Below, in pieces: positions 23,445 through 37,566 of a DNA stretch of 64,000 nt. This DNA is from Sapria himalayana (lineage: Eukaryota; Streptophyta; Magnoliopsida; Malpighiales; Rafflesiaceae). The notes beneath the pieces were generated by a model. That model had not been told where the DNA came from, ran no database searches, and was given only the letters and a program-made list of their open reading frames with translations. The stretch lies in contig JAREIK010010392.1 of NCBI GenBank assembly GCA_029783825.1, positions 1-64,000 on the forward strand, given 5' to 3'. A program made the translations under genes and the position numbers. The stretch's first letter is position 1. Each line of letters starts with the position of its first letter.

Positions 23445-26400
23445 TTTTATTTACTAGAATATAGGAGGAGTTTCAAATCTCCCCTCAAGAAATAGAATAA
23501 AAAATTGATATATATGCACAACATCAGTCTAATCATGTTACCCCAGCCTATGGTTGATAGAAATCAATTAGGTGAATACAAAAAAATATTTGGCTTCGAC
23601 CCTGGACATACTAATAATAATGGTAAGATCTGGATATTGTGGAAAAATAATTTAAATATAAAATTCTTAAAAGAAATAGATCAACTAATAAACTCTAGCT
23701 TAAGTTAAGAGGAAAAAGAAATATAATAGTTGTATATGCTAAACATAAAAAAGATGAAAGAAAAGAATTATGGGAAGAAATGGAGAGTATAGAAGAAATG
23801 GAGAGTATAGCTATAGAAAATAAGCCATGGATAATAGGTGGAGATTTTAATGTAGTAAGGAATTCCAAAGAAAAGAAAGGAGGAAGACCTCCAAACTTGA
23901 GATCTACATCTCAATTCAATAAAATCATAGACATAACAAATTTAATGAAAGCTAATTTTTTAGGCCCAAAATTTACATGGTATAACAACTAGAAAAATAA
24001 GGGAACTATTGGCTAGATTAGATAGAGGTCTATGTAATTTTAAATGGTTTGAGAAATTTGGTTCGGCCCAGATAAAAACTAAAATAGAATCTGTTCAGAC
24101 CACGGCCCACTTTTAATTACAATTATTAATACATCATTCACAAGGGGTTCTTTTAAATTTCAGAACATTTGGTGTCTACATCATTGCTTTTTGGACATGG
24201 TTAGAAAATCTTGTAACAAAGAGGGGATAGGAAACCCTGTTCAATTCTTGAATAGTAAGCTAAAAAGGTTAAAAGTTGTGTTAAAAAATGAAACAAAGAA
24301 ACATTTGGAGATATAAATAAAAAGATAAAAGAAGCAGAAAATTTAGTTATAAAAAGAGAATTAGAATTTGAAACAGAATAGAATGGAAATAGTAGAAGTG
24401 CCTTAAGCAAGGCACAAGCTGAATTAAAACTAATACTTTTTATGGAAGAAGTATTTTGGAAATAAAAATTAAAAATAAAATGGTTGAAGAAAGGTGATAA
24501 AAATACAAAATTTTTTCAAAGGGTAACGAAGATAAAAAACCAAAATCATTGAATAAAAGGCATAAAAAATGACAAAGAATAATGGGTGGAAAAATAAATA
24601 GATATACAAAAATATTTTGTAAAACTTTTTGAAAAGCAATTATGTGGGGAAAGCGGTCATAAAGGTGATACACATATACAAAACATAGAATACAAGATTT
24701 CATTAGAAGATAATAATAGGTTAATCAAATTCCCTGAAGAAGAAGAGATAAAAATAGTAGTTTTTAGCATGGATAAGGACAGTGCAGCGAGCCCAGATGG
24801 ATGGAATACTTGTTTTTTTCTAAGAATGCTGGAATATAATAAAAAATATCTAATAAAATCCATCCAATATATATTTTGTTGGACATAAATATGAAAGAAT
24901 TGGAGAAGTTTCTATATAGTCTTCATTCCGAAGATGGAAAACCCTCAAAAGGGGAAGGATTTTAGACCAATCAGTTTTTAATACAATATATAAATATTAG
25001 CAAAAATGCTACAAATAGAATGGCACACGTCCTACCTAAAATTATCGCCAAAGAAAAAACAGACTTCTGAAAAATAGATTGATAATGGAAAATATATGTC
25101 TGGCTAAAGAAATGATTAGAGAGATATGAACTAAAATAAGAGGACATAATGTAATGATAAAACTTGATTTCTAAGGCATTTGATAGAGTGAAATTGGACA
25201 TACTCTGCTTCACTATGCGAAAGATGACATTCACTGAAATCTGGATGGATCTAATATACAAATTCATTTCGAATACATGGGTAAGAATTGTAATAAATGA
25301 GAAATTAAGGAAAGAATTAAAACTGATAAGGGGTTTAAGACAAGGAGATCCATTATCTCCTTCACTATTCAATATTTATTTATAATTGTTAATAGTAACT
25401 CTTAAAGAATGGAATGATAGGATCATTCAGACAACCAAACGATATGCCACCGGTAAGTTGCTTAGTATATGCAAATGATGTAATGATCTTCACCAATGAA
25501 AGGGGAAGATCATTACATAATCTGATGGAGTTATTGAAATGCATGGAAAATGTCAATATATGATAGCTTCGAAAGCCCTGGAGACATTAATTCACAGAAT
25601 TAAAAGGAGAAATAATTTACTTGGGCTACGTAATTAATGAAGGAAAATTTAATACAGAATATTTCAACTTTTTAATGGAAAAATTAAAAAGAAAAATATC
25701 GGGTTGGAAGGAGGAATTACTAAGCGTGGGGGGGGGGGGGGGGGCTTAATACTGGGAATTGTCAATCAAAATGAATTAGCTAGAGCATGGGCAAGTAAAA
25801 TATGGTGGAGGTTAAAAGAAAAAGTAAGCTTATGGTCAGAGTTTATGCGAGCAAAGTATTGCATAAATGATGATACTAATAAAAAAAATAAAAGCAAAAG
25901 ATCACAGGTTTGGGTGCAAATGCTCAAACAAAGAGAATTAGTTGAAAAATACTATAAATTCACTAGAAAAGGATTACGATGGATGCTAAATTCAGAAGGA
26001 ACATTCTCTCTATAATCACTCAAAATGTAATAAGAAAAAGAAAGAAGTCCAAAATTTATTTAAATGGGCCTGGATAATGATAATCCATAAAAAAATTAAA
26101 ACTTTCATATGGAAAGCTCTTTCAAATATTATACCTATAGACACTAAGTTAAAAAGAAAGGGATTCAGTTAGCATCAATATGCGATTGTTGCTTAAATGA
26201 GGCTGAATCTATAGATCATCTATATCTCAAGGCAGGGTTGCAGCAGAAATATGGAAGAGATTAGGAGCAGAAATGCAGATAAAATATGAACATCTCACTC
26301 TATAACATAGACTGCAAAGATGGATAAAAATGCATGTTTCAAATCATGCTCAGAAATGGATTAAAAATAATGTTCCATTAAAAGCTATTTGGTGTATCTG

Positions 26401-27046
26401 GAAGACTAAAATAAAGTAGGTTTAAGGGGCATAGGATGATAACAGATGATATTTGGAAAGATATAAAGGAGGAAATGATGAGAATTTCAGAATCAAATAC
26501 TCTAAAAACTCAATGAACAAAGTCTGAAAAAGATATACTTAATTTTTGGAATTTAAAAGTTAAACAACAATGTCAATTTAAGATAAGATATAATATGGGA
26601 AAAACCATCAAAAGAAATGCTAGAATTAAACACATATGGTAGTTTTGATAGAGATATAGGAGCAGCGGAAGGGGTGGAGTCATAAGATACACTGAGGGGA
26701 AGCCATTTCTAGCCTTCACAAAGAAATATTAAGCTTCATTAGCACTCCATGTAGAGATACTAGCTCTAAGAGATGGGATGAGAATATTTAAAACAAAAAA
26801 AATAAGTAAGATATACATTCAAATAGATTCAAAATAGTGGTAATTTAATTAATAAAAAGAAAGTGATGTGGAGATATGAGGAAGAAATTGAAGAATTTTG
26901 CAAATAATTAACACATTGGACTCTAACATAAAACATATATTCAGAGAGGCCAATAATTTAGCAGATAGGTTGGCTAAGGAAGGAAGAACTAAGGCTATCA
27001 AGATTATTGGGAAGAAAGTCTACCTGGCAAATATAGAGGTACTATA
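23437..27046 (+). pseudogene. LINE 3 ORF2: endonuclease / RT / RNase H, broken
   Basis: ATG at 23437 overlaps the ORF1 stop by 8 nt. Endonuclease motifs are visible: IGGDFNVVRNSKEKKGGR near 23833 and KFTWYNN near 23970; the Trp of WNIRG has become TAG. RT pieces: DSAASPDGWN near 24780, GLRQGDPLSPSLFNIYL at 25334, and YANDVMIF at 25468, where LINE 6 has YADD, so a catalytic Asp is Asn. A (G)17 run at 25728 replaces about 190 bp present in LINE 6. The zf-RVT region follows (25780-26270), then RNase H with NTYGS (Asp to Tyr) near 26632 and FREANNLADRLAKEGR near 26942. Non-functional. Confidence 0.85.
25728..25744 (+). repeat. (G)17 run at a deletion in LINE 3 ORF2
   Basis: LINE 6 has only six G at the matching site (59980, ATGGGGGGAGAATAAC) and then about 190 bp that LINE 3 lacks. 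In LINE 3 the homology resumes just after the run (CTTAATACTGGGAATTGTCA, compare 60178). The run marks a deletion junction or an assembly fault. Confidence 0.85.
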
Positions 27047-27332
27047 ATTGTAGATAGTAGCGAATTGTAGTATATTAGAAGAATCAAAGCATAAAATTAC
27101 AAGGGGGAGTCTACGGTTAAGAACGCCCATTGAGAGAAGGGCTTGAAAATGTAGGTGATGAAATGCTCAAACAAAGAGTCACCCTGGTCCGGAGGGATGA
27201 CAGATAAAAGTGAATTGTATATTGTTGCTTCTATTTTTGTTAAATAAAAGATGCTAGCTTGATTCGTAGAAAGATAGGAGCAGAAGGATCAAGGAAACAA
27301 GAGCAGCCGATTAAGGAGCAGGAAAAGAATAT
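27047..27332 (+). other. LINE 3 3' UTR, proximal part
   Basis: Non-coding sequence after RNase H. It holds a short segment shared with LINE 6 (CCTGGTCCGGAGGGATG at 27183; CCTGGTCCTGAGGGATG near 61620). It ends exactly where the CATTACAAGAAAAA terminus of CACTA A begins. Confidence 0.65.
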
Positions 27333-28250
27333 CATTACAAGAAAAATTCATTATAGCTAGGGAATTTTAGTTAGGGATCAATCCCTAGCTAAATTGCAAC
27401 GGATTAGCTAGGGAATATTAAGAGATTTTTTTATTTCGAAAAAAAAGCAATGGATTAGCTACAGATTAGGGACGGAAAATTTTTCGTAAATTCCGTAAAA
27501 AAGCGGGAGATTTAGAGACATTTTAGTGACAGATTAGCAACGGAAGATTTTCAAAAAATCCATTCAAGAAAAGCGGGATTTTTAGCGACGAAATTAACGA
27601 CGAAGAATTTTCCTAAATTCTGCCCAAGAAAGTAGAGAATTTACAAACGGATTAGCAACAGAATATCCCTCGCTAATACTAGCCATTATTTAGTAATGGA
27701 TTTAGCGAGGGATTTTTCATCGCTAATAATATTTATCATTAGCGATGGATTTAGCGATGGAATTTCCCTTGCTAATAAAATCCATTATTTAGCGATGGAT
27801 TTAGCGACAGAATTTCCATTGCTAATAAAATTGATGATTTAGTGACATATTTAGCGAGAAAATTTCCTTTGCTAATAAAATCCATGATTTAGCGATGGAT
27901 TTAGCGACGGAATTTTCCTTGCAAATAAAATCTATGATTTAGCGATAGATTTAGCGAAAGATTTCTCTTGCTAATTGAATCCATGATTTAGCGATGATTT
28001 AGCAATGAAATTTCTCTTGCTAATAAATCTATGATTTAGAGACGGATTTAGTGACAGATTTAGTGACGAATTTAGCGACAGATTTAGTGACGAATTTAGC
28101 GATGAAATTTCTTATGCTAATAAAATATATGATTTAGCGATGGATTTTTTTGAGCTAGTAAAATACAAAATTCAATGACGAATTTTCTTTACCTTATAAA
28201 ATTTATAATTTAGTTATGGATTTAGTGACGACATTTTCCTAGCCAATATT
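27333..28250. repeat. CACTA A left subterminal repeat array
   Basis: Repeats of TTTAGCGACGGAATTT, CTTGCTAATAAAATCC and ATGATTTAGCGATGG in units of about 45-55 bp. The outermost ~90 bp read as AGCTAGGGATCAATCCC-type words. It is the counterpart of 16340-17334 in copy B. It probably binds the TNPA-like protein (by family analogy). Confidence 0.85.
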
Positions 28251-29650
28251 TATTTACATAATTTTTTTTTATTTTTTATTAGTTTTAATATTTTATTTAT
28301 TTTTGTTTATTAAATGTATGTTAATGGTCTATAGATGAGCAATCCTTGAAACATACGTTCTCCTCGTAAAATCATAAAAAAAATTATATTATAAATAAAT
28401 AATTTTAAAAATATCCAAATACAAAAAAAACTATTATATATATTAATAAGAACTAAATTAACTATTTTATGATGTATTAATTTTTTATAAAATTATTCAA
28501 AAAAATTTCTAAAATTTTAAAATAAGAAACTTAAAAATTTGTATTAAATAACATTAATAATAAATTCAATAAGTATAATAATTTTTTTCTTTATTTAAAA
28601 ATTAAATTAACATATATTAACATTTCTATTAATATAAATATAAATTAATTCATTGTATAATAAAAGAAAATATTTTATAAATTTCTGAATTGACGAATAA
28701 ACTAATAAAAATTAAGATTATTATAAGTAAAAAATATTATTATTATAGAAAACTTTTAAATAAATAAATAATACAATATTTGAAAATCTTGAAATATAAT
28801 ATAAATATAATTTTTTTAATAAAGTTAAAAGAAAATAAATTAACATTTATAAATATATACATAGATGTTTGCTCTAAAAAAAATTTATATGGATTAAACA
28901 ATTGAGTAATATTTTGACTATTAGCTTTAAGTAATTTATAACTTATTTTAATTATCTTCTCACTTTAAGTAATTTATTGAATTTTAAAATTATTAATAAT
29001 ATCAAATAATATGAAATTTTATGTCTTTAAAATTATTTCACATTATCTTTGTATAAATTAATACGAATTCTTAAAAATTTAAAATGATAAAATATAAATT
29101 TTTATATATTTTTTAACATTAATTGTATTTTATAACTTTTGGCGAGTGACTAGAAGGTAAATCATCTTTTCGTTTATGTCTTATTAAATGGAGTTTGTTA
29201 ATTTTGTACCTATTTGATTTTTTTTATAAGGCTAATCATATTTTTTTATTGTTTATATATTTATTATTTATATTAATATTATAATAAAAAATTTTAAGGT
29301 GTTTATTTTTCATTTGTACATTACAACACGCACATTAATTATGTTCGAAAAAATTTTTATAGTGAATAAAATTAATTAGTCTTTTTGATTATATATATAT
29401 ATATTTTATTTATTTAATGTTATAATAATTAAAAATATAAAAAATTTGATTATCTTCTTCGACACCGATTATCTTTTTCGACACCGACGCTTAAGTGACG
29501 TGAACATCCGCAGAAGGTTATCCATCCTCGACATTGATGCTTCAGCATATATTCGATTTTGAGGTTTAAGTTTTAATTTTTATTTGATTTGAGGTATGTT
29601 TTATACATTTATTCTTCATCGATTAACTTGATTTAACTTAAGTTTTAATG
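28251..29650. other. AT-rich CACTA A spacer shared with copy B
   Basis: No gene. It matches 14881-16339 in reverse complement, including the ATAGATGAGCAATCCTTGAA segment (28331) and the TTGAGGTTTAAGTTTTAATT segment (29559). A short repeat of TATCTTCTTCGACACCGA / TATCTTTTTCGACACCGA occurs at 29453 and 29469. Confidence 0.6.
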
Positions 29651-31912
<2,262 letters not shown>

Positions 31913-32189
31913 AAATGGATAATTATGTTATGGAATTCAAAAAAAATATCTATGATTGGGTTATATTTTAGTAACTATATTCAGATAATCATAATTATCC
32001 CAATATAATTAAAAAAACATTATGCATAAACTCATTTCAGCTTACTTAGTATGCAAAAACGAGTTAAAGCATATGTTTATGAATACAATGTATTTATTAA
32101 TTCCATATGCATATGATTTTGTTTACAAAATAATGAGTTTATACAGAAACTCATATGCATACTTGAGTATATGCATTCCGTATGAAAAA

Positions 32190-32860
32190 GGAAGGTAATT
32201 ATCAGTATAGGAATTTGGAAGACTCAAATCATTAATATTTTAGATTTGGGTCCCCAAATGTTATATTAAAATTAAAAATTGTAAAAAAATATAATTATTT
32301 TCATCTTGGTTCCCCTTAACATTTTTTATATATTAGTATAAAAAATGTATTTTAGCATTTCCATACATATATATAACTATATGTATAAATATATAAAATT
32401 ATATGAAAAATATACATATACATACATTTATAAATATAAGATTTAACTATACGTGTAACTATATGTATAACCACATGTAACTATATTTATAATTATATGT
32501 ATAAAAACATAAAACATAATGTTTAACTAAATGTGTATAACTATATATAATATTTGTATAACTATAAAAACTCTATATAAATAAATATAACTTTATTTTT
32601 AATTATGTAAACATATATGTATACGTATATCTAAATCTATATAATTGTTTATAATTTTGTATACGTTTATTTATATTTACTTATAACTATTTGTATGCAT
32701 ATATCTATATGTAATTATATGTTAAACTAAATGTAACTATTTATAACTACATTTACTATATGTATCCTAACATATAATTATATATGGGATAATACTATTC
32801 TGTTGCACCAACTTGAAATAAACGGCCAATGATATAATATCAACAATATGTAAGTACATA
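32190..32860. repeat. TA-rich repeat region of CACTA A
   Basis: Rich in TATAACTATATGTATAA-like words. It is the counterpart, in reverse complement, of 9121-10430 in copy B, but without the second ~500-bp unit. No gene seen. Confidence 0.6.
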
Positions 32861-33049
32861 GCATGAGAGTGTCCATTGATCAGGCTCATATATGGTATAA
32901 TACAAATAAGGGTCGTACTCTTACCTAATCCCAGCCATTGGGCCTCAGGCTCAAATATGAACTTATGTATTACAAACAATGTAATATTTGATAGGTTTGT
33001 AGTGAAGAACTTATATTTTCTTTTTATATAATTCTTCATTCTAACACTG

Positions 33050-33490
33050 CACTCTCTATGTGTCTCTATCTTCCTCTATAATTCTTTCAATCTTTCTCTT
33101 CCTCTTTTTCTTTTGTGTCACACACTCTCTCGTGTTATTTTTTTGGCACTTTTTTCTTGCTTGTTCTCTCTCTCCACCCCCTCTCTCTATCTCCCTCTCT
33201 CTCTCTCTCTCTCCCTCTCTCAACCTCTCTCTCTCTCCCTCTCTCTCTCTCCCTCCCTCCCCCCCTCTCTCCGCCTCTCTCTCTTTCACCTTTTCCCTCC
33301 CACTCTCTCTCCCTCCTTTTCTCTCCCTCTCTCTCTCCCCCGTCTCCCAATTTCTCTACCCCTCTCTATCCCCACCTTATATGTATGTATATATATATTT
33401 CTCTCTCTCTCTCTCTCTCTCACTCCCTCTCCTTCTTCAAACATTAAATGTATTTTTTGCTTTCATTTCTTGTGCATTTTTGTACTTTGA
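33050..33490 (+). repeat. (CT)n-rich tract upstream of the TNP2-like gene, copy A
   Basis: CTCTCTCTCCCT-type repeats run from 33140 to 33440, ending about 280 bp before the TNP2-like ATG. Copy B has the same tract at 8480-8890. It may act as a pyrimidine-rich 5' UTR or promoter stretch; no TATA assignment is possible by eye. The Ser/Leu/Pro open frames are artefacts. Confidence 0.75.
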
Positions 33491-33716
33491 ACCCTTTATA
33501 TAGTATAACTATTATATCTTTTAATCTTTTTCATGCTAAAAATTGCTACCTATTAATGTAGATTGTGCAAATGTCTTGCCTCTATATTCATGATATTTAA
33601 ATTTTAAATATTCATCCATAAGTTATTTTATTTTATTCTTTGTATATTTTGAGTAATAGAATGTTTTATTTATATTAATGATTTGGCTTTATTTTATGTA
33701 AATAAAATGGGGCAAA

Positions 33717-36700
33717 ATGAGTTCAGATCGTCAGTGGATTTACAAAAGGGGTATTAATGGATTTTTGAATAAAGATTTTTTGACTGGGCTTGAAACTTTC
33801 ATTAATTTTGCATGTAATCAATTGAGATTGAAGGACGAAGAAAAAATTAAGTGTCCTTGTAATCATCGAAATAGTTAGAATATCTCTTTTCGTGATGCAA
33901 ATACTATAAGATATCATTTGGCAAAAATATGGTTTTGTGCCAAATTATTTTGTTTGGATTTATCATGGGGAAGTACAAGGCTCTGAATATTGACCAAAAT
34001 GAGGGTATTGAATCATTTGCTTGTGATGAATAATCATCAAACAAATATCATAGAATGATCATGGAAGCTGCTGATCTTGACTTCAATATGAATTACATGG
34101 ATGAACCACCTAATTTTGAAGATCAGAGATTTTATGAAAAGCTTAAAGCTGCAGATAAAGAGTTGTGGCCTGGTTGTAAAATACATACGCAATTATCACT
34201 TGTGGCTTGACTAATAAGCATTAAGTCAAAAAATCATATGTCTGAGAAATTATTTGTTCAAGTGACAGAACTGATGAAGGAGATTGTTCCAGATAATAAT
34301 TTGATCACTAACAACTTTTACAACACTAAGAAGTTACACCGAGGAATGGGGGTCAGCCAGTGGAAAAAATTGAGTGTAGTTTAAATGGATGTAGGTTATA
34401 TTGGGGTGGTGATAGCGATTTAATTTGATGTAAGTTTTGTGACCATCCTCGATTTAGGAAGGCACCTCGTGCTGTAGAAACTCGAAAAAAATTGAAGGTT
34501 GTCTTTAAGAAGATTTATTATTTTCCATTAATTCCTCGATTACAGAGACTATATGCATCAAATACTACAGCAAATTATATGAGGTGGCATTCTGAGCATG
34601 AGGTTGAAGAAGGGGTAATGCATCATCCATCAGATTCGCCTGCTTGGAACATTTTAATTATATACATCAAAGATTTTTGCAGCTGAAAGTCGAAATGTGA
34701 GGTTCGGTTTCTATACTATGGATTTCAGCCATTTGTGCAATCTGGACAATAGTATTCAAAATGGCCAATGATAGTGACATCTTATCACTTGCCTCTGAGG
34801 TTGTGTATGAATGAGCAATATATGTTTTTTTCAATATTGGTTCCAGGGCAAAAAAAACCGAAAGACATGCAGTATATTTTCTTACAGCCTCTTATTGTAG
34901 ATGTTAAATCATTATGGGATGTTGGCATGAATACATATGATATCTCAAAGAAGCAAAATATTATTATGCGGCCAGCCCTTATGTGGATGATAAGTGACTT
35001 TCCTACATATTCAATATTGTTTGGCTGGAGTACTGCAGGACGATTCACATGCCCGTATTGCATGACAAATTCTGATGCATTTACCCTCAAATTTAGTGGT
35101 AAACACTCATGGTTTGATAATCATCATATGTTTCTACCTAGGAATCATCCATTTCAAAGAAATAGAACTACATTTCGAAGAAATAAAACTGTGATTTCAG
35201 TTACACCAGCTGTTCGTTTAGGAGATGATATTATTATAGAAATTCATAGTTTGGGTTCGAAGAAGGTAACTGAAAAGGATGCTGCTGGAAGTAATGGACC
35301 AATAGGAAAATTATTTGACTGGAGGAAACATAGTATATTTTACGACTTGCCCTATTTGAAGTCCAATTTAATTCATCATAACTCAGATGTAATGCATATT
35401 GAAAAAAATGTTTTTTGATAATATTTTCAATACTATCCTTAATGTAGATGGAAAAACAAAAGAAACTTTTATAATCAAGACAAGAGGTGAATGATTAATT
35501 TTGGTGGCCTAAATTGAAACTGAAAGAGCAAACAAAAAAAGTATCTAAAGCTTGCTACACACTTGATAAAATGTGAGATAGCTATTGTGTTAATGGGTTA
35601 AAAATTTGAAATTTCCTGATGGATATGTGTCAGATATGGGTAGATGCGTGGATATGAAGAATCTTTAGTTATTTGGAATGAAAAGGAATGACTGTTATGT
35701 ATTTATGCAGATATTAATACCAATTGTATTCCATGAATTACTTCTACAAAGTGTTTGGAAGGTCCTTACAGAACGAAGTTTTTTTTTTCAAACAGCTAAC
35801 TGCAACAACAATCAAAATAGATAATATGGTGAGGCTGTAGAATGACATTCCACTTAATATTTGTAAGCTAGAACGAATATTCCCACAGAGTTTTTTTGAC
35901 TTAATGGAGCAAATGCAAGTCCATTTGGCATAACAAGCAAAGATTCCAGGGACAATGCAATTCAGGTGGATGTATCCTTTTGAGAGGTAAATAAATAAAA
36001 TTTGCTGGGTTTTATTATTTCGTACTTTAAGTAATATTGCAATTTAATCAAATTGAAACCTAACATTGTGGTTGTAGGTATGTTCCTAAGTTGAAATTGA
36101 ATGTTAGAAACAAGACAAAAGTTGAAGGTTCAATTTGCAATGCATATTTAGTAGAAGAAGCATCACCATTTTGTTCTTATTATTTTGATGATCATGTCAA
36201 TACAAAGAATAGAAATTTGCCATGGAATTATGAAGGTCATGAGATGGTATAAGATGATTATGTGGATAAACTATCTATATTCAAACACCCTAGAAGAGCA
36301 TTTGGAAGAGCAATAGAAAGATGTATGATAGATAAAGAGTACAAAGCAACTAGGAGCTACGTTTTACTTATTTGTGAGGAGGTTGCACCATACATTGAGT
36401 ATGTATACACAAAATGGTTGCATGTTAAATCATAGTTTAATTTTATCTTTAATAGGAATTATTAAAAATTGATATACATTTTTTTATCTTTTTATGTTTG
36501 TGCAGTATTTATGTTGAGTAGTTAAAATATAGGCAACCATCAATTTCCAACAATGATGTCGATTATATACTATTAACTGAATTTGCAAATTGATTCAAAA
36601 ATTATCAGAGAATTATTAAGTTATAAATTTTTGAATTATTTAATTTATTATTATCTTTTATTTGTTAATATCAATTTTTTAATCTATGTCACAGGCAATT

Positions 36701-37426
36701 GATCCTTCAAATTGAGATTCAAAAATTTTTATTCAGAATCTAAGTGAAGACCCATTTTGATATGTGACAACCTATCCTGGGTATTTTGTTAATTAATATA
36801 AATTTCACACAATCTGGCACAGTTCTTCTAAAATAATAATGAATAGTGATGTATGCATTAAATGCACAAGATATATGGCAAATGAGATTGATTATTTTGG
36901 TCAACTCAAAGAAGTTATTGAGTTGGAGTATCCTGGACTCGAAAATAACATGATTGTATTATTTAAGTGTGAGTGGTTTGATCCTACACCAAATGTGGGC
37001 ACAAAGATTCATTTGGATTATAAGCTAGTGGATATTAACCATAAACGCATATATAATCAAAATGAGCCATTTATTATGGTAGTTTAAGCCGCTCAAATAT
37101 ATTATTGTACATATCTGAGTTTATCTCGTGAAAAGAGAGATTGGTGGGCGATTTACAAGATCAAAGCATGATCAAAATTTGAAGTATCACCATCGCAACA
37201 AAGAAGTGCAGACGTAGAAATTGCACCAGCATTCCAAAAAGATGACATAAATAATATTGAGCCTTTGAATGTAAATGAAGATCCAGAAAATTTATGTGAC
37301 TCAAATGGTGGCCCAATAGAAATTGAAGATGATCAATTTCTATCTAAAGATTAGTTTGAACTTCTATCTGAATCAGATGAAATATCTAAAGATCCATTGG
37401 AGTATGACAGTGATGCCGATAATTAA
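33717..37426 (+). pseudogene. TNP2-like CACTA transposase, broken (copy A)
   Basis: ATG at 33717 opens MSSDRQWIYKRGINGF..., a transposase-associated domain with KIKCPCNHRN near 33846; a stop follows at 33876. Downstream are tnp2-family pieces: DEPPNFEDQRFYEKLKAADK and LWPGCKIHTQLSLVA near 34098-34206, FPLIPRLQRLY and MRWHSEHEVEEGVMHHPSDS at 34492-34686, then a 216-codon frame (34768-35418) with LPLRLCMNEQYMF, FGWSTAGRFTCPYC and NSDVMHIEKNVF. A DUF4218-like region covers about 35600-36290, and a DUF4216-like region 36839-37087 (LFKCEWFDPTPNVGTK). An acidic tail ends at the TAA at 37424. A spliceable intron (35987-36077, GT...AG) joins Glu-Arg to Tyr-Val. Frameshift at 35418 and several stops: inactive. 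Confidence 0.88.
35987..36077 (+). other. Probable intron in the TNP2-like gene (copy A)
   Basis: GAGAG|GTAAATAAAT ... GTTGTAG|GTATGTTCC. Removing it joins the ...YPFER end of one DUF4218-like segment to YVPKLKLNVRNK, keeping the frame. The same site exists in copy B, near 5930-6025 in reverse complement. Confidence 0.65.
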
Positions 37427-37566
37427 ATTGTTATAATTTTATCATAAATTTAAACTATCAAAGACATTTTATATTTTATTGAAAGCTATCGGTGTATTTT
37501 ATTGCAAAATGTATGCTTGTTCATCATTTTTTTATTTTTTGTTCTTTGTTTTATTTTGTACAGCAG

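Larger units (their letters stand above)
21968..27332 (+). mobile_element. LINE 3, 5' part (interrupted by CACTA A)
   Basis: Starts directly after the purine tract with a ~125-bp 5' UTR (TTCTAGAGAAAGAAAC near 22034, similar to LINE 4 at 45453). ORF1 and ORF2 relics follow in full order, then the first ~290 bp of the 3' UTR, cut by CACTA A at 27333. The 3' UTR resumes at 42683. It is the same family as LINE 6, with very similar words throughout, but carries many stops, frameshifts, a deletion at 25728 and a mutated active site. Confidence 0.9.

Noticed and set aside
34785..35090. 101-codon minus-strand frame
   Set aside because: Shadow of the TNP2-like coding sequence on the plus strand.
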